DNA of 7,583 nt from the NCBI GenBank assembly GCA_947176055.1, contig CAMWPE010000117.1, forward strand, positions 1 through 7,583, written 5' to 3'. The stretch's first letter is position 1. The number at the start of each line of letters is the position of its first letter. The position numbers and the translations under genes were made by a program. Source of the stretch: an uncultured Desulfovibrio sp. (GTDB lineage: Bacteria; Desulfobacterota; Desulfovibrionia; Desulfovibrionales; Desulfovibrionaceae). This document shows positions 1-6,458 of the stretch, in pieces. The notes under the pieces were generated by a model. It did not search any database and was not told where the DNA came from. It saw only the letters and a program-made list of their open reading frames with translations.

Positions 1-54
1 GTCGAAAGGATAAACCTGATTCGCGAAATTTATCGTCTTGACGACCGCGGATGA
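1..54 (+). CDS. 3' end of an unrecognised upstream gene (partial)
   Basis: Reading from base 1 in frame 1 gives 17 codons (VERINLIREIYRLDDRG) followed by TGA at 52-54. The TGA shares bases with the ATG of tilS (ATGA), a typical translational-coupling overlap, which argues that this is a genuine gene end and that it shares a transcript with tilS. The tail looks like a charged amphipathic helix. There is too little sequence to name a family. Confidence 0.55.
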   Translation, partial: VERINLIREIYRLDDRG

Positions 55-1130
55 ACGAAATTAATCTCGCTTCCCTCCCTCGCGGTTGCGCCGCCCTGTG
101 CCTGCGGGCGGAAAAAGTCGCTCTTAAATACGGAGCTGCTGCCGGCAAAACTCTTCTCCTCGCGCTCTCCGGAGGCGGAGATTCCGTCGCCATGACCGTC
201 ATATTTCATATCCTCTCGAGGCGTCTAAAAATTAATCTGCTGGCGGCCCATATCAATCATAATTTGCGTCCGGAAGCCGACGCCGACGCCGCTTTTTCCC
301 GGGATTTATGCGACTGGCTTAAAATACCCTTCTTTGAAAAATCTTACCCAATTCGCGAATTGGCAAAAGAAGCCCGAAAGGGTCTGGAAGAAACTGGACG
401 TGAGAAAAGATACGAAGCTCTCCGCGAACTGCGGATAAATCTACGCGCGGATTTAATTCTCATCGCGCACCAGTTGGACGATTTATGCGAAGACGTAATG
501 ACGCGATTTATCCGCGGGACGGGTTGGCCCGGGCTCGCCGGTATGCGCGTCCTGGAGGCCGGAGTTTTTCGCCCATTGCTGTTTGTCGGAGGCGAAGAAT
601 TGCGCGAATTCCTGCGCGAACTGGGTTTTTCCTGGCGCGAAGATAGTAGCAACGCCGATCTTTCATTCCTGCGCAATCGCGTTCGCCGCGAGATGATACC
701 CTGGTTAAAAAAAGAAAATCCTTCTTTTGAGGATAATATAAAAAGACTTCATACCGCGGCGACCTTTGACGACGAATTCTGGCGCGATTATTTGCGCCCT
801 TATTTCGACGCGGCCGTTTCGGGAATGATCAAGTTGACAGGCGGGGTAGTAATCAAACTGCCCAAAAATACTCTCCGGCTCCTTCCAGCGGCCGCCAGGT
901 TGCGTCTTTATCGTCTGATAATTAAGGCGTTCGCTAAAATCCCGCCCTCCGGACAAACGAGAGCGGACGCGCTTTTCGCGCTGGACGCCGCCTTGCGCGA
1001 AAAAAAATCCGGCAAACGTTTCCAGTTCCCGGGCAACACGGAAGCCTTGCTGAAGGACGGAGGTATATGTTTTTACAAATACGCGGACGCGAAAGGATTG
1101 GAAGAGATTAACTCCCTGCTTAAGAGATAG
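51..1130 (+). CDS. tilS: tRNA(Ile)-lysidine synthase TilS
   Basis: TilS uses ATP and lysine to change C34 of the CAU-anticodon tRNA-Ile to lysidine, so that the tRNA reads AUA and is charged with isoleucine; it acts in the cytoplasm. The PP-loop SGGGDS lies at residues 40-45. The HINHNLRPEA block (67-76), AHQLDDLCED (139-148), RGTGWPGLAGM (155-165) and REDSSNADLSFLRNRVR (196-212) are all in the family order. The AHQLDD form in place of the common AHHxDDQ is, from memory, seen in Desulfovibrio-type TilS. At 359 residues it is shorter than E. coli TilS (about 430), with a reduced C-terminal region after about residue 240. The ATG at 51 is chosen because it overlaps the upstream stop; there is no clear Shine-Dalgarno sequence, which fits coupled translation. 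It converges on the flagellar block. Confidence 0.93.
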   Translation: MNEINLASLPRGCAALCLRAEKVALKYGAAAGKTLLLALSGGGDSVAMTVIFHILSRRLKINLLAAHINHNLRPEADADAAFSRDLCDWLKIPFFEKSYPIRELAKEARKGLEETGREKRYEALRELRINLRADLILIAHQLDDLCEDVMTRFIRGTGWPGLAGMRVLEAGVFRPLLFVGGEELREFLRELGFSWREDSSNADLSFLRNRVRREMIPWLKKENPSFEDNIKRLHTAATFDDEFWRDYLRPYFDAAVSGMIKLTGGVVIKLPKNTLRLLPAAARLRLYRLIIKAFAKIPPSGQTRADALFALDAALREKKSGKRFQFPGNTEALLKDGGICFYKYADAKGLEEINSLLKR

Positions 1131-1158
1131 AAGCGCGCCCAAATAATTTTGACGGATG

Positions 1159-1187
1159 AAAAAAAAGCGGTCAGCCGACCGTTTTTT
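1159..1187. terminator. Bidirectional intrinsic terminator between tilS and fliQ
   Basis: A run of eight A (1159-1166) is followed by the inverted repeat CGGTC-AGCC-GACCG (1168-1181) and a run of six T (1182-1187). Read on either strand this is a GC hairpin followed by a U tract. It sits 29 bases past the tilS stop and about 75 bases past the fliQ stop, between two converging genes, so it can serve both. Confidence 0.8.
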
Positions 1188-1229
1188 GACAGTCAGATAA
1201 CCGACAGGAACATTTATATAAACGCGCGT

Positions 1230-1252
1230 CGGCGCTTTCAGCTCGAGCGCCG
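1230..1252 (-). other. Hairpin just downstream of fliQ
   Basis: CGGCGCT (1230-1236) and AGCGCCG (1246-1252) form a 7-bp stem around a 9-base loop, beginning about 9 bases past the fliQ stop. On the minus strand no proper U tract follows, so it is more likely a 3'-end stabilising hairpin than the terminator itself. Confidence 0.4.
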
Positions 1253-1260
1253 TAGAAATT

Positions 1261-1530
1261 TTATTGGACGTAATTTGGTATATTCAGAAATACGTCGCGG
1301 GTGAAGGTCGTTATGCGCTCCATAAGCCAGGGCAAAGCCATGAGCAATGCCAGAAACATGCAGATAATTTTTGGGATAAAGGTAAGCGTCTGCTCCTGAA
1401 TTTGAGTGGCCGCCTGGATAACGCTAACAAACACGCCGACGCCGAGGCCCACCCCCAGCATGGGCAAAGCCATCATCAGACATAATTCTATCGCCTGTCT
1501 GCCAAAACCTACTACGAAATCCGGCGTCAT
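1261..1530 (-). CDS. fliQ: Flagellar export gate protein FliQ
   Basis: FliQ is one of the three inner-membrane proteins (FliP, FliQ, FliR) that build the export gate of the flagellar type III secretion system. The 89-residue length is exactly that of the family. Two hydrophobic helices are seen at about residues 15-38 and 50-75, joined by the family's hallmark stretch VSVIQAATQIQEQTLTFIPK (about 35-54). The gene starts 15 bases after the fliP stop, with a GAGGGAG Shine-Dalgarno sequence just ahead of the ATG, so it is co-transcribed with fliP. fliR, which commonly follows fliQ, is absent: the next things downstream are a hairpin, the terminator and the converging tilS. Confidence 0.95.
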   Translation of the reverse strand: MTPDFVVGFGRQAIELCLMMALPMLGVGLGVGVFVSVIQAATQIQEQTLTFIPKIICMFLALLMALPWLMERITTFTRDVFLNIPNYVQ

Positions 1531-1545
1531 ATTATATTCTCCCTC

Positions 1546-2337
1546 TTATAATAAAAAACTGTTTACCAAGGAGCCCACCAGCAGGTTCCAACCGTCCACC
1601 ATTACGAACAGAAGCAACTTGAACGGCATGGACACCATCATGGGCGGAAGCATCATCATACCCATTGCAAGAAGCACGCTAGAAATAACCATATCCATTA
1701 CCAGGAAGGGGATATAAATTAAAAAACCTATGGTAAAGGCGGTTTTCAGCTCGCTGATAACGAAGGCCGCCGCCAGGAGCATGGTTGGCACTTCTTCCTT
1801 GTTTTTTGGCGGCTCCATTTGAGTAATGGCGTAAAATATCGAGAGATCCTTTTCACGGGTATGTTTGAACATGAATACGCGCAACGGTTGTTGCGCCCTG
1901 TCCAAAGCGACCTTGTAATCGATCTGCTCGTTCAGGTAAGGTTGAAGAGCTTCGTTATTTATTTGACGGCCTACGGGGAACATTATGACAAATGTCATAA
2001 AAATGGCCAGACTGGCCAAAATCTGCGTGGGAGGCAGTTGTTGAACGCCCATGGCCTGTCGCAGGAAACTGAAAACGATGATTATGCGCGTAAAACTTGT
2101 TACGGTCAGCATGATCGCCGGAGCCAGGGAGAGAATAGTAAGGAGAAACAGGATCTCCAGCAGGACCGATACTTTTGACGGTTCCGGCGCTCCGCCGGAC
2201 AGAGTCAAGGTCATTTCGGGCAAAGCTAGATCTTGCGCGGCTTGAGCCAATTCGGGAAGAAAAAGAATCCCAACTGTCGTCGCCGGAAGAATGAGCGTCC
2301 TCCAAATAGGCCTGAAAGTCCAGCAAATGCCTGACAT
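1546..2337 (-). CDS. fliP: Flagellar export gate protein FliP
   Basis: FliP forms the pentameric core of the flagellar type III export gate in the inner membrane. Residues 12-33 are a hydrophobic leader ending LAQAA, as in the cleaved signal peptides known for FliP. The first family signature (TSFTRIIIVFSFLRQAMG) lies at about 80-97 and the second (YIPFLVMDMVISSVLLAMG, followed by MMMLPP) at 208-232. The C-terminus carries the usual VDGWNLLVGSLVNSF. The 263-residue length is normal. The ATG at 2337 is the only good start before the leader; its GGAGGA Shine-Dalgarno sequence is rather far away (about 12 bases). The first 38 or so codons lie inside one copy of an old duplication shared with fliO, and the leader codons double as an out-of-frame fossil of the fliO 3' end. 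Confidence 0.96.
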   Translation of the reverse strand: MSGICWTFRPIWRTLILPATTVGILFLPELAQAAQDLALPEMTLTLSGGAPEPSKVSVLLEILFLLTILSLAPAIMLTVTSFTRIIIVFSFLRQAMGVQQLPPTQILASLAIFMTFVIMFPVGRQINNEALQPYLNEQIDYKVALDRAQQPLRVFMFKHTREKDLSIFYAITQMEPPKNKEEVPTMLLAAAFVISELKTAFTIGFLIYIPFLVMDMVISSVLLAMGMMMLPPMMVSMPFKLLLFVMVDGWNLLVGSLVNSFLL

Positions 2338-2509
2338 CGTCCGAACTATCCTCCGTGAGAAGACTGGTAAATAGTCAGTCGCACCGGCGACAAAGATATA
2401 TTCAAATTATGTGCCAACTCTGTTTAATAAACGCGAGCCGAAGCTAATTTGCGTCAAAGGTCGCGACTTCCGTAAATCCTGGTGTTTTTACGGATAAAAG
2501 TATATTGGA
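2221..2509 (-). repeat. Direct repeat copy A: live fliP 5' end plus fossil fliO 3' end
   Basis: The clearest part is 2283-2321, which matches 2571-2609 at 32 of 39 positions with no gap, at an offset of 288. Weaker similarity continues outward: leftwards to about 2221 (both copies begin CAAAG) and rightwards to about 2415. Read on the minus strand, copy A contains the fliP start in its live frame. In a second frame it reads DFQAYLEDAHSS, a relic of the FliO tail DFKTYMEDARSS. The relic also keeps the spacing to an upstream CGGAGGA that occurs in both copies. The outer boundary near 2509 is inferred from tandem geometry, not seen directly. This copy fills the 202-base fliO-fliP gap, which holds no other gene. 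Confidence 0.65.
2400..2418 (-). promoter_or_regulatory. Possible sigma-54-type promoter ahead of fliP
   Basis: The minus strand reads TTGGCAC, five bases, then TTGAA. This fits the sigma-54 pattern TGGCAC-N5-TTGCA except for GA in place of GC at the -12 element. The predicted start would leave about 50 bases of leader before the fliP ATG. Sigma-54 promoters are common in flagellar genes of related bacteria, but one imperfect match in AT-rich spacer is weak evidence. Confidence 0.25.
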
Positions 2510-2798
2510 CAAAGTTCGAACCTGGATCGACTGGCAAGGTCAAGAAGAAGGATCGCCGCTTTTTTCGGAGCAGGAAGAACGCGCGTCCTCCATATAAGTC
2601 TTAAAGTCCCGCTCGCGAGCGGCGACGCCGCAATCCTCCTCCGCGAGCATGCTGATTTGGTTTTCAGTCACCCCCAGCAACAGTCTTTTATTCATAAAAC
2701 GGACTACCATCAGGCCTTTTTTAGGTCCAAGTGGCATTTGAGCTTCCATTAAGAGCGAGTCCTTGGGAAGCGAGCCAGGTCTTGGTAGAAAATTAAAC
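2510..2798 (-). repeat. Direct repeat copy B: live fliO 3' end plus fossil fliP 5' end
   Basis: This is the partner of the repeat at 2221-2509, offset by about 288 bases. Its fliO frame is live and encodes DFKTYMEDARSS near the C-terminus. Its fliP frame, now unused, still reads IWRTRVLPAPKKAAILLLDL, which parallels the FliP leader IWRTLILPATTVGILFLPEL. Each copy therefore preserves both gene ends, as expected if fliO once overlapped fliP and the overlap was duplicated in tandem. The right boundary (2798) is an estimate from the unit length. Confidence 0.6.
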
Positions 2799-3166
2799 TT
2801 GCCGTATTTACGGACGGCCCAGACCAGAAACCAGAGGCCTCCAAGAAGCAGACAGAGTATGGCCAGAGCCTGGATATAGCCGCCCCAGGAAAAAGTGGAC
2901 GCCCCCAGGTTTTGGGATGCGGGCGCGGCTATATTGGGTCCTACGTCGGCGGCCGCTTGAAAGGCCGTGTCCGAAGCGGCGTCGACAGCCTTTTGCATCG
3001 CGACGCCTGTTTGATCCAGAGCTTTATAGACAAATTCCGCCGCGTTATGGACAGCGTCTTCCAGCGATTGCAGGGAGCCTGAGTCCGGCATAGCGGAATT
3101 GTCCACCGAACCGCGCACGCTATTGCCCGACAGTCCCCCCGCGTCCGGGATACCGACGTTAGCCAA
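2540..3166 (-). CDS. fliO: Flagellar biosynthesis protein FliO
   Basis: FliO is a bitopic inner-membrane protein that helps assemble FliP into the flagellar export gate. Residues 1-92 are a low-complexity, alanine- and serine-rich region with some helix. One membrane helix follows at about 97-118 (YIQALAILCLLLGGLWFLVW), then a short cytoplasmic FliO domain (about 119-185) with the usual GLMVVRFMNKRLLLGVTENQ. The 208-residue length is long for the family because of the N-terminal extension. The start is TTG, placed inside the end of fliN (TTGGCTAA overlap of 8 bases); a stop lies three codons upstream, so no earlier start exists. The upstream Shine-Dalgarno sequence is weak, suggesting coupling to fliN. 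The last 22 or so codons belong to the duplicated segment shared with the fliP start. Confidence 0.88.
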   Translation of the reverse strand: MANVGIPDAGGLSGNSVRGSVDNSAMPDSGSLQSLEDAVHNAAEFVYKALDQTGVAMQKAVDAASDTAFQAAADVGPNIAAPASQNLGASTFSWGGYIQALAILCLLLGGLWFLVWAVRKYGKFNFLPRPGSLPKDSLLMEAQMPLGPKKGLMVVRFMNKRLLLGVTENQISMLAEEDCGVAARERDFKTYMEDARSSCSEKSGDPSS

Positions 3167-3701
3167 GCTGTTTTACTCTTTCGATGGGACTGATTATATC
3201 GGTTAAACGCACGCCGAATTTTTCATTGATGACCACAGCTTCGCCGCGCGCCACAAGTTTGCCGTTTACAAATACTTCCAGCGGCTCTCCGGCTAGTTTG
3301 TTCAGTTCGACAACCGATCCCTGGCCTAATTGTAATAATTCATTAATAAGCAACCGGGTGCGTCCCAACTCGGCGGACACGTCAAGTGGTATATCGAGAA
3401 TAAAATCCAGTTCCCTTTTTAGATCCTTATCGCGCGGTTGTTTGGATATTTCAGTCATATCTGTGAATTGAGCGTCTTCGGCGTGACTGCCAAAAGAGCC
3501 GCCGGAGGCGTTTGTGCCCGCTCCCGAAGCCGCGCTTCCGAATGTGGCTGGTCCCCGGCTTTCCTCCGCGGCGGCCATCGCTTCCCATTCCGCGGCCAAA
3601 GCGGCTTCGTCGATACCGGATCCGCCGCCTTCCTTTTTTTCCTGCGCGGCGATTTCCGCTTCCCACGCGGCCGCCATATCATCCTGATTTTCTTGAGACA
3701 T
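3159..3701 (-). CDS. fliN: Flagellar motor switch protein FliN
   Basis: FliN forms the lower part of the cytoplasmic C-ring, where it takes part in switching of rotation and docks the export ATPase complex through FliH. The SpoA/SPOR-like surface domain fills residues 99-176, with the strongly conserved ELGRTRLLINELLQLGQGSV (111-130), LAGEPLEVFVNGKLVARGE (136-154) and KFGVRLTDIISPIERVKQL. The N-terminal 90 residues are acidic and Ala/Gly-rich and contain two similar blocks, DDMAAAWEAEIAAQE (7-21) and EAALAAEWEAMAAAEE (32-47). They resemble the single LDDLWADAL segment of E. coli FliN. At 180 residues it is longer than E. coli FliN (137) for this reason. A GAGG Shine-Dalgarno sequence lies 6 bases from the ATG. 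It overlaps fliO by 8 bases. fliM, often adjacent elsewhere, is missing here. Confidence 0.95.
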   Translation of the reverse strand: MSQENQDDMAAAWEAEIAAQEKKEGGGSGIDEAALAAEWEAMAAAEESRGPATFGSAASGAGTNASGGSFGSHAEDAQFTDMTEISKQPRDKDLKRELDFILDIPLDVSAELGRTRLLINELLQLGQGSVVELNKLAGEPLEVFVNGKLVARGEAVVINEKFGVRLTDIISPIERVKQLG

Positions 3702-3718
3702 AAATACCTCTTTAATTT

Positions 3719-3745
3719 ATAAAACAGGCGCGAGACACTCGCGCC
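3719..3745 (-). terminator. Hairpin with U-rich tail between fliL and fliN
   Basis: GGCGCGAG (3727-3734) and CTCGCGCC (3738-3745) make a perfect 8-bp stem with a 3-base loop. On the minus strand it is followed by TGTTTTATAAA. It lies in the 132-base gap after fliL and ends about 18 bases before the fliN start. It could be a partial terminator or attenuator that lowers fliN-O-P-Q expression relative to fliL, or an RNA-processing hairpin. The rest of the gap (3746-3833) holds another inverted repeat (AATATGG near 3753 and CCATATT near 3804) and no gene I recognise. Confidence 0.45.
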
Positions 3746-3833
3746 CAGCGAATATGGCCAGTACCATGCGCGTCCCCCCGACTCGTCGCGGGAAAGCTTC
3801 CGCCCATATTGCCCGTTCCGCGACCCTTACTCT

Positions 3834-4442
3834 CTATTCGACTACGAAATCAGTAAAATATACTCTCATAACCCTTGGAGCCCCAAGGATTTGATTTAAT
3901 CTGGCCGCGATTTCGGCCTTTAACATGACCTTGCCGTCGGGCGTCGCTACCTCCCCGTAAGTCTTTCCCGCCAGCAGCATGATAATGGCGTCTCTAATTC
4001 GCGGATTCTGAGCCTTCAGTTGCGCCGCGACATCCGCGTTAACTTCCACTTCCATACCGAGTTTTAAATACCTGCGTCCGCCGGGATCATTGAGATTAAC
4101 TGTGATCGTAGGCAAAGGCAAAACCATACCGCCGCTGCGCGGAAGATCGGATTGTCTTTCGATTTTGGCCGAATTGAGAGACTGCTCGCCTTCCGGTTTT
4201 TCGGAAGTTTGGACCGAAGTTTCTCTCCGCGCGGCGGATTCTTCGGCGATTTCGCCGTCGGCGACTGGAGCGCGCATATAGAACCACCAGTACGCGCCCA
4301 AACCGGCGCAACCCAGAATAAGAAACAAGAGCGCGAAGATAATGATTAATTTCTTGGCCCTGGATTTCTTTTTTGGCTTTTCCGCCTGGCCTTCCGGTAG
4401 TGCGATATCTTTTTCTTTATCTTTATTATCTTTCGCCGCCAT
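3834..4442 (-). CDS. fliL: Flagellar basal-body-associated protein FliL
   Basis: FliL is an inner-membrane protein that surrounds the MotAB stator and supports motor torque. The protein starts with a 30-residue lysine-rich cytoplasmic segment. One membrane helix follows at about 32-53 (LIIIFALLFLILGCAGLGAY), then an acidic, poorly conserved periplasmic linker (60-104) and the FliL domain (105-202). The domain has LPTITVNLNDPGGRRYLKL and ends in the family's typical VYFTDFVVE. The 202-residue length is slightly long because of the linker. A GGAGG Shine-Dalgarno sequence lies 8 bases from the ATG (minus strand, 4455-4451). It is the first intact gene of the flagellar block; a 132-base gap with a strong hairpin separates it from fliN. 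Confidence 0.93.
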   Translation of the reverse strand: MAAKDNKDKEKDIALPEGQAEKPKKKSRAKKLIIIFALLFLILGCAGLGAYWWFYMRAPVADGEIAEESAARRETSVQTSEKPEGEQSLNSAKIERQSDLPRSGGMVLPLPTITVNLNDPGGRRYLKLGMEVEVNADVAAQLKAQNPRIRDAIIMLLAGKTYGEVATPDGKVMLKAEIAARLNQILGAPRVMRVYFTDFVVE

Positions 4443-4547
4443 AGCGTATGCCTCCCAGACGAGGCGCCGTCGTTTTTTTCCACTGAATAGGGCGTCGCGC
4501 CGAATCCGCTCCGGCGCTCGCGCTCCATTGATAAATTTCGTTTGAAA

Positions 4548-4756
4548 TTATTCCAAAAGCCCAGCGAGCTCGCCTTGGGACAAAATAGCCGTTCGTTCTA
4601 ACAGACGCGAAGGAATCTCCAACATAACCGCCGCGGAAGGATAATTAATATCTACCCGCTCCATGAACTCGCTGGCGTTTACTGGGAGGCCATTTTAACG
4701 GTCCGGAGACCTGGAATTCCCATAATCCAGAGTTTTGTAGGAGCGTCAATAAGATA
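4548..4756 (-). pseudogene. Frameshifted remnant of an unrecognised protein gene upstream of fliL
   Basis: On the minus strand, 4756-4679 reads LIDAPTKLWIMGIPGLRTVK followed by MASQ and a stop. In the next frame, from 4694 to 4548, the reading NGLPVNASEFMERVDINY continues with an ordinary protein-like sequence and ends GELAGLLE-stop. The two stretches overlap by about 15 bases and together look like one C-terminal domain interrupted by a single frameshift. The 5' part is lost behind a stop at 4757-4759. An ATG at 4664 would give an intact 38-residue product, so a very short real gene cannot be excluded. I do not recognise the family. Its place before fliL suggests a former member of the flagellar operon. 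The remaining 105 bases to fliL carry only the fliL ribosome site. Confidence 0.45.
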
Positions 4757-4766
4757 TTAAATATTT

Positions 4767-4783
4767 CTTTGTTTCAAACAAAG
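4767..4783 (-). terminator. Weak hairpin downstream of the YggS-type gene
   Basis: CTTTGTT and AACAAAG form a perfect 7-bp stem with a 3-base loop, about 30 bases past the yggS stop. AT-rich but not U-only sequence follows on the minus strand. It may end the pgk/era/yggS transcript. The stem is AT-rich, so the call is tentative. Confidence 0.35.
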
Positions 4784-4814
4784 CTATTAATTACCGGCCG
4801 CGACGGTCTGACAG

Positions 4815-5528
4815 TTATTTTCGCGCCTTTGCGGGACGCGGGCCGAAAATATCCGTGCCTATGCGAACTATTGTCGCTCCTTCGGCGATCGCGGCTTCGT
4901 AATCGCCGCTCATGCCCATCGATAATTTAGGCAAATCGGCTCCTAATTCGCGCTTCAGCTTATCGCGCGCTTCGCGCAACTTCGCGAACCATGGTCGGCT
5001 CGCTTCCCCCGCGTCGAATACGGGGGGCAAACACATCATACCTTCAAGTTTCAGCCCGGGACAACTAGTCAGGATATGCTCGCCCAGCTCCCGCGCTTCC
5101 GTAAGTTTGATTCCTGCCTTTTGAGGCTCGTCGGCGATATTGATCTCGAGCAAGACCGCCTGAACTTTTCCGGATTCGTCAAGCTTTTTTTGGTAAGCGT
5201 CGGCAAGCTTTTTGGAATCGAGGGTATGAATTAATTCGAAGTTTCCGGCGACCTCCGCGGCCTTGCGGGATTGCACATGGCCTGTCATATGCCAGCGTAT
5301 GGGGAGATTCTTTAAAGCATCCTTTTTTTCAAGGAATTCCCGCACATAATTTTCGCCAAAATCAAGCTGTCCCGCCGCCGCGACGGTCGCCATATCTGAG
5401 GCCGTATGAAATTTCGAAACGGCTACCAGAGTTAGATCCTCCGGCGAACGACCATGTTTGCGACAGGCCGTCGCCAGAGATTCTATCAATCTCTCGTAAT
5501 TATCCTTTAGAATTTCCGCCCTGGACAT
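4815..5528 (-). CDS. yggS: YggS/PLPBP-family pyridoxal phosphate homeostasis protein
   Basis: Members of this family bind pyridoxal 5'-phosphate in the cytoplasm and buffer free PLP, affecting amino-acid and keto-acid pools; no catalytic reaction is established. The fold is an alanine-racemase-type single barrel. The PLP lysine is in VAVSK (Lys39). FGENYVREF (58-66), WHMTGHVQSRK (79-89), LEGMMCLPP (161-169) and the phosphate-binding LSMGMSGDYEAAIAEGATIV with RIGTDIFGPR (202-231) are all in place. WHMTGHVQSRK and MMCLPP differ slightly from the more usual WHFIGxLQxNK and LMxIPP. The length of 237 is typical. The ATG follows the era stop with no gap (TAAATG), so it is translated by re-initiation or coupling on the era transcript. 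Confidence 0.93.
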   Translation of the reverse strand: MSRAEILKDNYERLIESLATACRKHGRSPEDLTLVAVSKFHTASDMATVAAAGQLDFGENYVREFLEKKDALKNLPIRWHMTGHVQSRKAAEVAGNFELIHTLDSKKLADAYQKKLDESGKVQAVLLEINIADEPQKAGIKLTEARELGEHILTSCPGLKLEGMMCLPPVFDAGEASRPWFAKLREARDKLKRELGADLPKLSMGMSGDYEAAIAEGATIVRIGTDIFGPRPAKARK

Positions 5529-6458
5529 TTATACAGGTTGCGAATTTTGATTCAAGTTATTGATAAACGCCGGATCATTGGGCCAATCCTCGCGCACCTT
5601 CACCCATAACTCCAGATGAACGCGGGTTCCTGTCAATTCCTCAATATCCTTACGCGCTTCCGTGCCAATCTCCTTGATCATGCTTCCCGCTTTGCCGATG
5701 ATCATGGCTTTGTACATGGGCCTTGCCACATAAATAAGAGCGTGAATTATAGTAAGATTTTTTGCCGGATCCTCTTCCCAGTTTTCGACTTCCACAGCTA
5801 CGCCGTAGGGCACTTCCTGGCGCAAATGCAGAAATAATTTTTCGCGAATTATTTCCGCGGCCATGAAACGCAAAGGCGCCGTGGAAATTTGATCGTCCGG
5901 GAATATGGCCGGTCCCTCGGGCAGTTTGGATTCAATGAGAACTTTTAATTCTTCCAGACCGTCATGAGTCATGGCGGAAATGGGGAAAATTTCCGCGTTA
6001 GGCCATAGTTCGCCAATTTTAGTCAAAAGCGGAAGCATTTTGCTCTTGTCGGCGAAAAGATCCACTTTGTTTGGCGCGATAATAAGCGGACGCTTGTCCT
6101 CCGCCAAAGCTTCGCGGATAGATTCCAGGTCTTTTTCGAGATCTTCCGGATGCTTGATATAGAGATTGGCGTCCAGCACAACCATGATAGCGTTTGCCTG
6201 ACCCAGACTTTGCCATACCGCCTGAATCATCGACTTATTAAGACTACCGCGCAACTTGGCAACGCCGGGCGTGTCCATAAAAATAATCTGGGCGTCCTTG
6301 TCCGTCAGGATTCCTACGATCTGATTGCGCGTAGTTTGCGGTTTTGGAGTTACAATGGTGACTTTTTGGCCAAGGAGAGCATTCAGCAATGTGGATTTGC
6401 CGGCGTTGGGCGGCCCCATAAGAGCCACCCAGCCGCAACGATGCGCGATTTCTGACAT
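5529..6458 (-). CDS. era: Ribosome-assembly GTPase Era
   Basis: Era is an essential GTPase that binds the 3' end of 16S rRNA and aids 30S subunit maturation. The GTPase domain shows G1 GPPNAGKS (15-22), the switch I region KPQTTRNQIVGI (39-50), G3 DTPG (62-65), G4 NKVD (130-133) and G5 SAM (161-163). The C-terminal KH domain follows: REKLFLHLRQEVPYGVAVEV (205-224), then the RNA-binding IIGKAGSMIKEIGTEARKDIEEL (253-275). The 309-residue length is normal. There is no strong Shine-Dalgarno sequence before the ATG. It abuts yggS directly and lies 152 bases downstream of pgk on the same strand. Confidence 0.96.
   Translation of the reverse strand: MSEIAHRCGWVALMGPPNAGKSTLLNALLGQKVTIVTPKPQTTRNQIVGILTDKDAQIIFMDTPGVAKLRGSLNKSMIQAVWQSLGQANAIMVVLDANLYIKHPEDLEKDLESIREALAEDKRPLIIAPNKVDLFADKSKMLPLLTKIGELWPNAEIFPISAMTHDGLEELKVLIESKLPEGPAIFPDDQISTAPLRFMAAEIIREKLFLHLRQEVPYGVAVEVENWEEDPAKNLTIIHALIYVARPMYKAMIIGKAGSMIKEIGTEARKDIEELTGTRVHLELWVKVREDWPNDPAFINNLNQNSQPV

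Noticed and set aside
705..1142. Long open frame antisense to tilS
   Set aside because: It has no recognisable protein features and opposes a clear TilS; it is a by-product of that gene's codon use.
1955..2326. 123-codon minus-strand frame beginning DFQAYLEDAHSS inside fliP
   Set aside because: Only its first 15 or so codons resemble FliO, as a fossil of the duplication; the rest is the wrong frame of fliP.
2471..2493. CCGTAAA/TTTACGG inverted repeat as a terminator for fliO
   Set aside because: A 7-bp stem exists but no U tract follows on either strand, and fliP lies downstream on the same strand.
4346..4528. Small minus-strand frame starting MERERRSG across the fliL start
   Set aside because: It runs out of frame through a clear FliL and its upstream part is not protein-like beyond arginine-rich sequence.
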